A stretch of DNA of 64,000 bases, from NCBI GenBank assembly GCA_963709085.1, contig CAVPVB010000007.1, positions 2,046,001-2,110,000 on the forward strand, read 5' to 3'. Source of the DNA: Rhodovastum sp963709085. Its GTDB lineage: Bacteria > Pseudomonadota > Alphaproteobacteria > Acetobacterales > Acetobacteraceae. Under the pieces are notes generated by a model. The model made no database searches, was not told the origin of the DNA, and saw only the letters and a program-made list of their open reading frames with translations. Below, piece by piece: positions 17,269 to 28,703 of this stretch (its first letter is position 1; every line of letters starts with the position of its first letter). Position numbers and translations under genes: made by a program.

Positions 17269-18862
17269 ATGAGGACCGGATGGATCATGGCTGCCGCGGG
17301 CGCGGCCATGCTGGCAGGTGCGCTGTCGGCGCAGGCGAAGACCCTGGTCTACTGCAGCGAGGGCTCGCCCGAGAACTTCAACCCGATGATCAACACCACC
17401 GGAACCACCTTCAACGCCAACCTGCCGATCTACAACCGCCTGGTCGAGTTCCGTGCTGGTTCGACCGAGGTGCAGCCCGGTCTGGCGGAAAAATGGGAGG
17501 TTTCGGAGGACGGCAAAACCTTCACCTTCCATCTGCGCCATGGCGTCAAGTGGCACAGCAACAAATCCTTCAAGCCGACCCGCGACTTCGACGCCGAAGA
17601 CGTGATCTTCAGCTTCGAACGGCAGTGGAAGGACAGCAACCCCTATCACAAGGTCTCGGGCGGCGGCTACGATTACTTCAACGACATGGCCCTGCCCAAG
17701 CTGCTGCAATCGATCGACAGGATCGATGACTACACGGTCCGGTTCGTGCTGAACGCCCCGCAGGCGCCGTTCCTGGCCGATCTGGCGATGGATTTCGCCA
17801 CCATCCAGTCGAAGGAATATGCCGACTTCCTGCTGGCCGCCGGCAAGCCGGAGCAGATCGACCAGGACCCGATCGGCACCGGCCCGTTTCGAGCTGGTCG
17901 CCTACAGCAAGGACAGCACCATCCGCTACCGCGCCTTCCCGCAATACTGGGGGCCGAAGCCGCCGCTCGATGCGCTGGTCTTCGCCATCGCCAAGGACCC
18001 GGCGGTGCGGCTGGCCAAGCTGCGCGCCAACGAGTGCCAGATCGCGGTCTACCCCAATCCGGCCGACCTCGACGCCATCCGCAAGGACCCGGCCCTGCTG
18101 CTGCAATCGCAGCCCGGCCTGAACATCGGCTATCTCGCCTTCAATGCGCTCAGGCCGCCCTTCACCGACAAGCGGGTGCGTCAGGCGATCAACTACGCCA
18201 TCGACAAGCAGTCGATCCTGACCGCGATCTACCAGGGCGCCGGCCAGCCGGCGAAGAACCTGATTCCGCCGACGCTGTGGAGCTACAATGATAAGGTAAG
18301 GGACTGGCCGTACGACCCGGCGAAGGCCCGCGCCCTGCTGGCCGAGGCCGGCTTCCCGGACGGGTTCGAAACCACGCTGTGGGCCATGCCGGTGCAGCGC
18401 CCGTACAATCCCGACGCCCGCCGCATGGCCGAGCTGATGCAGGCCGATCTGGCCAAGGTGGGCATCAGGGCGAGCATCGTCAGCTATGAATGGGGCGAGT
18501 ACCGCAAGCGGGTGCAGAACGGCGAGCACGGCATGGCGCTGCTCGGCTGGACCGGCGACAACGGCGACCCGGATAATTTCTTCACCCCGCTGGCCAGTTG
18601 CGCGGCGGCGCGGCCCGGCGGCGGCAGCGCCTCGAAATGGTGCAACCAGGACTTCCAGACACTGATCGACCAGGCCGTGGTCACCGCCAGCCAGGGCGAA
18701 CGCGCGAAGCTGTACGAGCAGGCCCAGGTGATCATGCACGAGGAGGCGCCGTTCTTCCTCATCGCCCACTCGGTGGTGTTCCTGCCGATGCGCAACAACG
18801 TGGTGAACTTCAAAATGAGCCCGTTCGGCCGCATGCAGTTCGACGCCGTCGATCTGAAGTAG
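17269..18862 (+). CDS. dppA: Dipeptide ABC transporter substrate-binding protein (frame break near 17888)
   Basis: A periplasmic solute-binding protein of the SBP_bac_5 family, about 530 residues after removing one extra base near 17888 (reading then ...IGTGPFELVAYSKDSTIRY). It has a Sec signal peptide (MRTGWIMAAAGAAMLAGALS, cleaved near AQA), the family N-terminus KTLVYCSEGSPENFNPM, and the paired cysteines LASCAAARPGG ... SKWCNQDF typical of DppA. GGAGGGGGG precedes the ATG. It heads a five-gene set (dppA-B-C-D-F) whose parts overlap or lie close. The likely cargo is di- or oligopeptides; nickel or heme cannot be excluded. Confidence 0.9.
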
Positions 18863-18908
18863 CGTGACCGAAAGCGCGCGACGCGGCGGGTGAGGGGAGG
18901 GCGGCCGC

Positions 18909-19913
<1,005 letters not shown>

Positions 19914-19933
19914 CCGCGCCGCAGGTGGCCTGA

Positions 19934-20843
19934 ATGTCCGGTATCGACTCCACCGCGGGCGCGCTGCCGGCCGCCGTGCCGGTGCCCGGCCGTTTCCGCC
20001 TGTTCTGGCGCGGCTTCGCCGAGAACCGCGGCGCGGTGCTCGGGCTCGGCTTCATGGTTGTGCTGTCGCTGCTGGCGATCACCGCCGACATCGCCGCCCC
20101 GCATTCACCCATCGAGCAGTTCCGCACCGCCTTCCTCACCCCGCCGGTCTGGCAGCCGGGCGGCAGCTGGGATTTTCTTCTCGGCACCGACGATGTCGGC
20201 CGCGATATGCTCTCGCGGCTGATCTACGGCGCCCGGCTGTCGCTGCTGATCGGCCTTTCGGTGGTGACCCTGTCGCTGACCTGCGGCACCACCCTCGGCC
20301 TCACCGCCGCCTTCGCCGGCGGGGTGGTCGAACTCCTTCATCATGCGGGTCATGGACGTCCTGCTGGTGTTCCCGAGCCTGCTGCTGGCCATCGTCATCG
20401 TCGCCATCCTCGGCCCCAGCCTGTTCAACGCCATGCTGGCCGTCGCCGTCGTCACGCTGCCCGGCTACACCCGCCTCTCGCGCGCCTCCGCCCTGGCGGA
20501 ACTGTCGCGCGATTACGTCACCGCCACCCGCTGCGCCGGCGCCGGCCCGCTGCACCTGATGTTCGACACGGTGCTGCCGAATTGTCTGGCGCCGCTGATC
20601 GTGCAGGCCTCGCTCGGCTTTTCCGCCGCCATTCTCGACGCCGCCGCTCTCGGCTTCCTCGGCCTCGGCGCCCAGCCGCCGACGCCGGAATGGGGCACCA
20701 TGCTGGCCGGCGCCCTGCAGTACTACCAGCGCGCCTGGTGGGTGCTGACCTTTCCCGGCCTGTTCATCCTGCTCACCGTGCTGGCCTTCAACCTGTTTGG
20801 CGACGGCTTGCGCGACGCCCTCGATCCCAAGCTGAAACGCTGA
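19934..20843 (+). CDS. dppC: Dipeptide ABC transporter permease DppC (frame break near 20331)
   Basis: About 302 residues after removal of one extra base at about 20331, which joins TLGLTAAFAGGVV to SFIMRVMDVLLVFPSLLLA (the joint residue is N or D). It has an N-terminal OppC-type domain (FRLFWRGFAENRGAVLGLGF), the loop FLLGTDDVGRDMLSRLIYGA and the EAA-like segment SRDYVTATRCAGAG, ending in DGLRDALDPKLKR. It is the partner of DppB. The stop overlaps the dppD start (TGATG). Confidence 0.93.
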
Positions 20844-21816
20844 TGCCGTTATTGGAAATCCGCAATCTGGCGGTCGAATTCGCCACCGCGCGCGGTCGCT
20901 TCCGGGCGGTCGATGGCGTCGATGTCAGCGTCGAGCCGGGCGAGATTCTGTGCATCGTCGGCGAATCCGGCTCGGGCAAAAGCGTGTCCATGCTGGCCGC
21001 GATGGGGCTGATCGCCTGGCCCGGCCGGGTCACCGCCGCGGCGATGCGCTTCAACGGCACCGATCTGCTGTCGCTCTCGCCGCGTCAGCGCCGGCGGGTG
21101 GTGGGCAAGGACATGGCGATGGTGTTCCAGGAGCCGATGTCCAGCCTCAACCCCTGCTATCCGGTGGGCTGGCAGATCGCCGAGGCGCTGCGCACCCACC
21201 ATGCCGTGCCGCGCCACAAGGTGCGCGACCGCGTGGTGGAACTGCTCGATCAGGTCGGCATCCCCGCGCCCGCCACCCGCCTGGGCGCCTTCCCGCACCA
21301 GCTTTCCGGCGGCATGAACCAGCGGGTCATGATCGCCATGGCGATCGCCTGCAACCCGCTGCTGCTGATCGCCGACGAACCCACCACGGCGCTGGATGTC
21401 ACCATCCAGAAACAGATTCTCGATCTGCTGGTGGATTTGCAGCGCCAGCGCGGCATGGGGCTGGTGCTGATCACCCACGATATGGGCGTGGTGGCGGAAA
21501 CCGCGCACCGGGTGCAGGTGATGTACGCCGGCCAGATGGTGGAGGAACAACCCACTGACGGCCTGTTCGCCGCCCCGCGCCACCCCTACACCGCGGCGCT
21601 GCTCGCGGCCTTGCCCGAGCGCGCCATGGGCCGCGCCCGCCTGCCCACCATCCCCGGCGTGGTCCCCGGCATCGACGACCGCCCGCCGGGCTGCCTGTTC
21701 AACCCGCGCTGCCGGTTCGCCGATGAAAAATGCCGCACCGAGCCGCCGCTGCTCGCCGGCCCGCCCGGCCGGCGCGCCCGCTGCCATTATCCGCTCGGCA
21801 CTGCTGAGGCCGCGGC

Positions 21817-21820
<4 letters not shown>
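20843..21820 (+). CDS. dppD: Dipeptide ABC transporter ATP-binding protein DppD
   Basis: 325 residues. It has Walker A GESGSGKSVS, the Q-loop QEPMSSLNP, the signature LSGGMNQRVMIAMAIA and Walker B LLIADEPTTALDVT, then the oligopeptide-transporter C-terminal extension with the cysteine cluster GCLFNPRCRFADEKCRTEPP, which in this family can hold an Fe-S cluster. It starts at ATG 20843, overlapping the dppC stop, and its end overlaps dppF (ATGA). Confidence 0.95.
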
Positions 21821-22782
<962 letters not shown>

Positions 22783-22818
22783 TAGCCTGGACCTTTCCCT
22801 ACGAACTGGAGATTCCCC

Positions 22819-23346
22819 ATGCGCATCGACGCCATTCCCATCGGCACCACGCCGCCCGATGACATCAATGTCGTCGTCGAGGTCGCCATCGGCGGCGAAC
22901 CGATCAAATACGAGATGCACAAGGCGGCCGGCACCCTGTTCGTCGATCGTTTTCTCTACACGCCGATGCGCTACCCGGGCAATTACGGCTTCGTGCCGCA
23001 CACTTTGTCCGAAGACGGCGACCCGATCGATGTGCTGATCGCCAACACCCGGCCGATCGTGCCGGGCGCGGTCATCAATGTGCGCCCGGTCGGCGTGCTG
23101 AAGATGGAGGACAATGCCGGCGGGGACGAGAAGATCATCGCCGTGCCGTCGCACCATATCAGCCAGCGTTATATCCGCATCGAGAATTACAGCGACCTGC
23201 CGGCCATTACGTTGCAGCAGATCCAGCACTTCTTCGAGCACTACAAGGACCTGGAACCGGGCAAGTGGGTCAAGCTGAGCGGCTGGGGCGACGCCGCCGA
23301 GGCGAAACACCTGATTGCGGAGGCGATCGAGCGGGCGAAGGCATAG
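22819..23346 (+). CDS. ppa: Inorganic pyrophosphatase
   Basis: A 175-residue family I soluble pyrophosphatase that hydrolyses PPi to phosphate, pulling biosynthetic reactions forward. The active-site blocks are present: KYEMHKAAGTLFVDRFL, YPGNYGFVPHTLSEDGDPID (the DxDPxD-type metal site) and KMEDNAGGDEKIIAVP, then FFEHYKDLEPGKWVKLSGW. The length matches bacterial PpaA. CTGGAG precedes the ATG. Confidence 0.96.
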   Translation: MRIDAIPIGTTPPDDINVVVEVAIGGEPIKYEMHKAAGTLFVDRFLYTPMRYPGNYGFVPHTLSEDGDPIDVLIANTRPIVPGAVINVRPVGVLKMEDNAGGDEKIIAVPSHHISQRYIRIENYSDLPAITLQQIQHFFEHYKDLEPGKWVKLSGWGDAAEAKHLIAEAIERAKA

Positions 23347-23368
23347 GAAAAAGCCAGGGAACTCCGTC

Positions 23369-23536
23369 CTATCGTTCCAATGGCGCGCAATTGTGCCCGC
23401 CGCGCAGGAGGCAATCCTCGGTGCGGCCGGCATCGTGCAGCACAAGCGACACCCAGAACCCGCCCGCCACAATCGCTGCCACCACGAAAAGGGCGATCAG
23501 GGCGGCGCGGCGTGACGGCGGTTCGTTTTCATCCAT
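23369..23536 (-). CDS. Small single-span membrane protein with two C-terminal cysteines
   Basis: 55 residues starting MDENEPPSRRAALIALFVVA. It has a short acidic/basic cytoplasmic end, one membrane helix (ALIALFVVAAIVAGGFWVSL) and an extracytoplasmic tail with two cysteines (TEDCLLRGGHNCAPLER) suited to a disulfide. The reading frame is closed by TAG at 23369-23371, 23 bases from the end of ppa on the other strand. It is divergent from the hydrolase gene. The family is not recognised, but the composition is protein-like. Confidence 0.6.
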   Translation of the reverse strand: MDENEPPSRRAALIALFVVAAIVAGGFWVSLVLHDAGRTEDCLLRGGHNCAPLER

Positions 23537-23578
23537 GCTTTGGTTGACACCCGGGTCATTCCCCGCTCATCTGAGCCG

Positions 23579-24430
23579 ATGCGACGCGCCGGTGCAATCG
23601 CGAGTCTCATTCTGGCCGGCGTGCTGCTGGCGAGCGCGGCGCGTGCGGCCGACCGCTATTTCCTCACCAGCGACGGGGTGCGTCTGCATTACGGGGAAAC
23701 CGGGCAGGGCCGCACCATCGTCATGGTGCCGGGCTGGACCATGCCGGCCTGGATTTTCGAGACGCAGATCCGCGCCTTCTCGCAACATTACCGTGTGATC
23801 GCCTTCGACCCGCGTTCACAGGGTGACAGCGACGTGGCCGCCACCGGCCACGATCCCTGGCGGCGCGGCCAGGACATCGCCGAACTGATCGACCGGCTGG
23901 GTCCCGATCCGGTGCTGCTGATGGGCTGGTCGCTCGGCGTGCTGGACAGTCTGGCCTACGTCCACACCTACGGCGATCGCCGTCTTGCCGGCCTGGTGCT
24001 GGTCGATAACTCGGTGGGCGAGGACCCGCCGCCGAGCGGCTCGGGCGGTTCGGCCTACCATGGCCGGAAATTGTCGCGTGCCCAGGAGATGCGTTTTTTC
24101 GTCGCCGGCATGTTCCTCCGTCCGCAGCCGCAACCCTGGCTCGACCGGCTGACCGAGGCCTGCCTGCGTACCCCGCCGGAAGCCGCTTCCGCGTTGCGCG
24201 CCTATCCGGTGCCGCGGACGTTCTGGAAGGCGGCGGTGTATTCCACCGCGCAGCCCGTGCTGTACGTGGTGCGGCCGAGATGGGCGGGGCAGGCGGCCAA
24301 TCTCGCCGCCCATCACCCAAACGCCGAGACGGTGATCATGGACGGCGTCGGCCACGCGCTGTTCGTCGACGACCCGGGGCGCTTTGATCAGGTGTTGGAC
24401 ACGTTCATCCATCGCCGCGTCTGGCCGTGA
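23579..24430 (+). CDS. Exported alpha/beta hydrolase
   Basis: 283 residues with a signal peptide (MRRAGAIASLILAGVLLASA, cleaved near ARA). The alpha/beta fold shows the oxyanion region VMVPGWTMPAW, the FDPRSQGDSD strand, the nucleophile elbow LMGWSLGVLDS (Ser) and the C-terminal His in DGVGHALFVDDP. The substrate is unknown; esterase or haloperoxidase-like activity is possible. The end overlaps the start of the membrane spermidine-synthase-like gene by four bases (GTGA), suggesting a shared transcript and perhaps a shared periplasmic process. Confidence 0.85.
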   Translation: MRRAGAIASLILAGVLLASAARAADRYFLTSDGVRLHYGETGQGRTIVMVPGWTMPAWIFETQIRAFSQHYRVIAFDPRSQGDSDVAATGHDPWRRGQDIAELIDRLGPDPVLLMGWSLGVLDSLAYVHTYGDRRLAGLVLVDNSVGEDPPPSGSGGSAYHGRKLSRAQEMRFFVAGMFLRPQPQPWLDRLTEACLRTPPEAASALRAYPVPRTFWKAAVYSTAQPVLYVVRPRWAGQAANLAAHHPNAETVIMDGVGHALFVDDPGRFDQVLDTFIHRRVWP

Positions 24431-26874
24431 GGCGGCTTGCCGCTCTCACCACGCTCGCGCCGCTGTTCCTGGTGTCGTTGGCGACGGTCGGTTTCGAGAT
24501 CGCGCTGACCCGGTATTTCGCGGTCGCGAAATGGTCGGAATACGGCTACTGGGTCATTTCCATCGTGCTGGCCGGCTTCGCCTTCAGCGGCGTGGCGATG
24601 GCGCTCGCGCGCGACGCCTTTGCCCGCCACGGCAAGGCGCTGCTGTCCGTTCTGCCGGTGGCGCTTATTGTTGCCGCGGCCGGCGGCTTCCACCTGGTGA
24701 CCGTCAACCCGTTCAATCCGCTGCAGTTGCAAAATCCGGCGACCTTCGATGTCCAGCTATGGAACATCGCCGGCTATTATGCGGCGCTGCTGCCGTTCTT
24801 TTTTCTCTCCGGGCTGTATATCAGCCTGTGTTTCGTCCTCAACGACGAGGATGTCGGCCGCGTCTACGGCTTCGACCTCACCGGCGCCGGTACCGGCGCG
24901 CTGGCGGTGCTCGGGCTGATGTGGGTGGTGCACCCGTTCCGGCTGGTGCCCTGCCTGTTGCTGCCGTTTGCCCTTGCCGCGGGTTTCGCGCCGCTGTGGC
25001 GGGGCCGGGCGGTGGCGCTGGCGGTGCTGGCGCTGGCCGGCGGGGAGGCGCTGCTGCTGCTGGACGATCGGGCCGAAATCAACGATTTCAAGGCGATCTA
25101 TGCGCCTTCCCACGTGCCGGACAGCCGCGTGGCGGCGCAGATCACCTCGCCGCGCGGCCTTTATGTCCTGCTCGACGACTTCACCGAGCGGGTTGACACC
25201 GACATTTCCAACAATGCCGGCATGCTCGGCCTGCCCGGACCGCCGCCGAGCCTCGGTCTTTACCGCGACGGCAACCGGGTGGCGGCGCTTCCCAAAGGGC
25301 AGGTGCAGGCCGGCTATGCCGCCGCCACGCTGGGCGCGCTGCCCTATGTGCTGCATCCGCACGCGCGGGTGCTGCTGGTGGGCGCCGCCGGGGGGTTCCG
25401 CCTCGCCGAGGCGCAGGCGCTCGGCGCCGCCGAAATTCTGGCGCTTGAGCCCGAACCGGTGCTGCTCGGCGCGCTGCGGCACGGTCTTGCTGACTCGCCC
25501 GCTTATGCCGCGTCCGATCGGGTGCGGCTCTCCCGCGCCGGGCCGATCGCCGCCACGCGCATCGGCGGGGCGTGGGATGTGATCGACATCTCCTCCGATT
25601 TCCTCGACTCGGCGGAGGCCAATGCCAGCGCCTTCGCCGCCGAGGCGATCGCCCGGTATCTGCGCGCCCTGGCGCCGGGCGGGGTGGTTTCCATCCCGGT
25701 CTCCATCCGCGAGTTCCCCGCCTATGCCGTGCGCATGCTGGCGACCGTGCGCGCCGCCCTGCGGATCAACGGCATCGCCGACCCGCCGGCGCATGTGCTG
25801 GTCATCCGCTCGGCCTGGAACGTCCGCATCCTGGTGTCGAACCAGCCCTTCGGCGCGGACCGGATCGGCGCCGCTAAAAAGTTCTGCGACGAACGGTCAT
25901 TCGACATAAGCTTTTTCCCCGGCATCGATGTGGCCGCCGCCCGGGCCAATATTTACAATGACCTGCCGGCGGTCTCCTTCGAGGCGGGGGAGGTGACGTC
26001 GGGCGACGGCCCCAACGACGCCATTGCCGACGAGGCGCTGGCCGTGCTGCAGGGGCAGCCGACCGAATCCGCTTCGGCCTTCGACCTTTCGCCCATCACC
26101 TATGACCGGCCGTCCTTCTATGCGGTGCTGCGGCTGTCCCAGCTCGGCACCATCCTCAAGCGCATCGAGATTCTGCCGCAGGCCGAACTCGGGCCGCTGG
26201 TGAACCTGGCGGTGCTGGCGCAGGCGGTGCTGGTGGCGCTGCTCGTCCTGGCGGTGCCGCTGCTGGGGGGGCGCCGCTTCCGGGCCGGCGGACCCGGGGC
26301 GCTGCGGGCGGCGGTGTATTTCGCCGCGCTCGGGCTCGGCTTCCTGTCGATCGAGATCGCGCTGATCGAGCGCGCCAGCTTCTACCTTAACGACCGCACC
26401 ACCGGCTTCTCCCTGGTGCTGTCCGGCATGCTGGTGTTCTCCGGGCTGGGCAGCATGATGGCCGGACGCTTCGAGGGGCGCGAGCGGCGCGGCGCGCTGC
26501 TGGCCGGCCTGGTGGTGGTGCTCTGGTGCGCGGTGCTGGTGGCGGGGCTGCAGGCATTTTTCCTCGCGACGCTCGATCTTCCGTATGCGGTGCGGGTGGG
26601 CGTGCTGCTTCTGCTGCTGGCGCCGGTCTCGGTCGCGCTGGGCCTGCCATTCCCGCTCGGGCTGTCGCGCATGGGCCATGGCGGGTTCCTGCCCTGGGCC
26701 TGGGGGCTGAACGGCGCGTTCAGCGTGGTAGCCACGCCACTGGCCAACCTGATTGCGATCAAGGCGGGCTATGACAGGGTTCTTTTACTGGCATTGCTGC
26801 TGTATGTGGGGGCCATCGTTTCGTTCCCCCCGACGCGGAAGAGCTTGCAGTGCCCGGACATTCGATCAGCCTGA
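24427..26874 (+). CDS. Large membrane protein with spermidine-synthase-like domain
   Basis: 815 residues from GTG 24427. About seven hydrophobic helices (first LAPLFLVSLATVGFEIALTR) are followed by a soluble middle of roughly 400 residues, then about six more helices. The middle has a Rossmann methyltransferase-like strand order (HARVLLVGAAGGFRLAEAQA, ILALEPEPVLLGAL, WDVIDISSDFLDSAEA) like fused membrane/spermidine-synthase proteins. The usual GGGDG nucleotide loop is degraded to GAAGG and the catalytic-Asp segment is not canonical, so polyamine synthesis is doubtful. Similar families are often described as spermidine synthase-like membrane proteins of unknown role. It is translationally coupled to the exported hydrolase and overlaps the Tat-exported methyltransferase gene. 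Confidence 0.7.
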   Translation: MRRLAALTTLAPLFLVSLATVGFEIALTRYFAVAKWSEYGYWVISIVLAGFAFSGVAMALARDAFARHGKALLSVLPVALIVAAAGGFHLVTVNPFNPLQLQNPATFDVQLWNIAGYYAALLPFFFLSGLYISLCFVLNDEDVGRVYGFDLTGAGTGALAVLGLMWVVHPFRLVPCLLLPFALAAGFAPLWRGRAVALAVLALAGGEALLLLDDRAEINDFKAIYAPSHVPDSRVAAQITSPRGLYVLLDDFTERVDTDISNNAGMLGLPGPPPSLGLYRDGNRVAALPKGQVQAGYAAATLGALPYVLHPHARVLLVGAAGGFRLAEAQALGAAEILALEPEPVLLGALRHGLADSPAYAASDRVRLSRAGPIAATRIGGAWDVIDISSDFLDSAEANASAFAAEAIARYLRALAPGGVVSIPVSIREFPAYAVRMLATVRAALRINGIADPPAHVLVIRSAWNVRILVSNQPFGADRIGAAKKFCDERSFDISFFPGIDVAAARANIYNDLPAVSFEAGEVTSGDGPNDAIADEALAVLQGQPTESASAFDLSPITYDRPSFYAVLRLSQLGTILKRIEILPQAELGPLVNLAVLAQAVLVALLVLAVPLLGGRRFRAGGPGALRAAVYFAALGLGFLSIEIALIERASFYLNDRTTGFSLVLSGMLVFSGLGSMMAGRFEGRERRGALLAGLVVVLWCAVLVAGLQAFFLATLDLPYAVRVGVLLLLLAPVSVALGLPFPLGLSRMGHGGFLPWAWGLNGAFSVVATPLANLIAIKAGYDRVLLLALLLYVGAIVSFPPTRKSLQCPDIRSA

Positions 26875-27834
26875 ACCGTCGTGGCTTTGTGGCGGGTGCC
26901 GCGTGCGCCCTGCTGGCCGGGCCTGCCGCCGCCCTGCCGGGCACCGCCGCCGCCGGCACCTGGACCCGGCAGGCCTTCGAGGAGGCGATGGCCAGGTCCG
27001 GCCGGCCGGTCGAGCCTGACCGAAGCCCAGTTCCAGGCCATCCAGGCCCGCAAGCCGGCGGCGATCAGGCGGATCGAATCCTACCTGAAGGACCGTCTGG
27101 GCAGCGCCGACCCGGCGGTGATCGCCGCCTTCCAGGCGGTGCCGCGCGAGTATTTCCACTACATGTACGATGGCCATTATGCCACGCCCAGCGAGGCCTA
27201 CGAGGCCGAGCCCAAGCCCTGGGGTCTCGGCTACGGCTCCGCCCTGTCGGATTATCTGGGGCAGGCCTACATGACCCAGATCGCCAAGCCCACCGCCGGC
27301 GACATTACGCTGGAGATCGGCACCGGCAGCGGCTTTCAAAGTTCGCTGCTGAGCAGAATTGTGAAGCAGGCGTACTCGATCGAGATCATCGAGCCGCTGG
27401 GCCACGCGGTCGGCAAGATCTTCGCCCCGCTCGGCTACGACAACGTGCATTCCAAGGTAGGCGACGGTTATTTCGGCTGGCCCGAGGTCGAGGGCGGTTT
27501 CGACATCATCATCGTCACCTGCGCCGCCCAGTATGCGCCGCCGGAACTGTTCAAGCAGATGAAGCCGGGCGGGCGGATGATCATTCCGATCGGCCAGCCG
27601 TTCAAGAAGGGGCAGATTCTCTACGTCTATACCAAGGACGAAGAGGGCAAAATCCATTCCCGCCGTGATGTGGGCGTGTATTTCATTCCGATGACCGGGA
27701 CGATGATGAAGACCCCGGCTCCGAAGCCGCCCGCGCCGGTGACACCGGCAGCGACCACACCGGCCGCGGCGACACCGGCAGCGACCACACCGGCTGCGAC
27801 GATACCGGCTGCGACGATACCGGCGGTCGAATGA
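26850..27834 (+). CDS. Tat-exported PCMT-like methyltransferase (frame break near 27011)
   Basis: About 327 residues after one extra base near 27011 is removed (joining GRPV to SLTEAQFQAIQARKP). It begins with a twin-arginine signal (SLNRRGFVAGAACALLAGPA). The methyltransferase domain resembles protein-L-isoaspartate O-methyltransferase, with motif I ITLEIGTGSGFQSSLLS, then YSIEIIEPLGHAVGKIFAPL, FDIIIVTCAAQYAPPELF and the late block GGRMIIPIGQP. The C-terminus is a Pro/Ala/Thr repeat tail (PAATTPAAATPAATTPAAT). A SAM-dependent enzyme outside the cytoplasm is unexpected, since SAM is not known to be supplied there. It may bind another ligand. It overlaps the preceding membrane gene by 25 bases. 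Confidence 0.8.
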
Positions 27835-27986
27835 GCGGAGCAGCGCCGCCGGCCTGGCTTCACCCGGCGGCACGGAGCGGTGGCCGGGTTTACCGCCACC
27901 GCGAGCGGCGCTAAACCTGACCCGATGCCGTCGCGGGATGCACGTGCGCGCGACGGCAGCCGACAACAAATTTCGGGAGGTTACCC

Positions 27987-28439
27987 ATGCGACGTTTGAT
28001 CGCGGCTTCGGCCGTTTGCTTTTCGTTGATTTTCCTGTCTGTTCCGGCCTTGCACGCGGCCGATGGCACGGCCACCGAGGCGCGGGCGCTGCTTGATCGG
28101 GCCACCACCGAAGTGAAGGCCAACAAGGCCAAGGCGCTCACCGAATTCACCAACGGCGAGAACGGGTTCAAGGATCGCGACCTGTATGTGTTCTGCATCG
28201 GTCCGGATGGCAAATTCGCCGCCCACCCCAATCCAAAGCTGAACGGCACCGACGCCAAGGCGCTCAAGGACAGCAGCGGCAAGGCCTTCGCGGTGGAAAT
28301 GCTGGCCGTCGCCCAGGATGGCAAGGTCTCCGAGGTGGATTATCTGTTCCCGCGCCCCGGCACGACGACGCCGGTGCCGAAATCGTCCTACGTGACCAAG
28401 GTTTCTGATCTCGTCTGCGGCGTGGGCTACTACAAGTAA
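27987..28439 (+). CDS. Secreted single-Cache-like domain protein
   Basis: 150 residues with a signal peptide (MRRLIAASAVCFSLIFLSVP, cleaved near LHA). The mature part resembles a stand-alone sCache_2 domain (TEARALLDRATTEVKANKAK, NGENGFKDRDLYVFCIGPDG, FAAHPNPKLNGTDAKALKDS, VCGVGYYK). Such domains sense small ligands in receptors; here no membrane anchor or output domain follows, so it may act as a soluble binding protein. GGGAGG precedes the ATG. It follows the Tat-exported methyltransferase on the same strand, with a 150-base gap. Confidence 0.8.
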   Translation: MRRLIAASAVCFSLIFLSVPALHAADGTATEARALLDRATTEVKANKAKALTEFTNGENGFKDRDLYVFCIGPDGKFAAHPNPKLNGTDAKALKDSSGKAFAVEMLAVAQDGKVSEVDYLFPRPGTTTPVPKSSYVTKVSDLVCGVGYYK

Positions 28440-28468
28440 CGCGTTCAGGTCGGAAGAAAGCCGACAGT

Positions 28469-28536
28469 TACACAGAGGACACAGAGAAGCACGCAGGGAA
28501 ATTTCTTCTGTGTGGTGCTCTGTGATCTCTGTGTAG
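28469..28536. repeat. Inverted repeat of the ACAGAGGACACAGAG type
   Basis: The left arm begins TACACAGAGGACACAGAG and the right arm ends CTCTGTGATCTCTGTGTA; they are near-complementary around a short AT-rich centre, so the transcript would fold into one long hairpin. Similar ACAGAGG(A/G)CACAGAG palindromes occur in many unrelated bacterial genomes. It lies in the gap before bluB; the rest of 28440-28703 holds no gene. Confidence 0.8.
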
Positions 28537-28703
28537 CCGCTTCTGTTCCGCTACCCTCGCATTCGTCACGGAGGCCGGCCGCATGTCCGTGGCCGGCGTG
28601 TCCTGCGAACACGGCATGGACGACCGGGCATGCAACACCTCCTCTGGCGTCCGGCGCCGGCGTCTGTATGGATGGCCGGCCGAGGCTTGAAGGAAGATGG
28701 ACG

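Noticed and set aside
28540..28703. Cobalamin riboswitch upstream of bluB
   Set aside because: No B12-box-like conserved core or matching hairpin order was found; the region contains only a GC-rich stretch after the inverted repeat.
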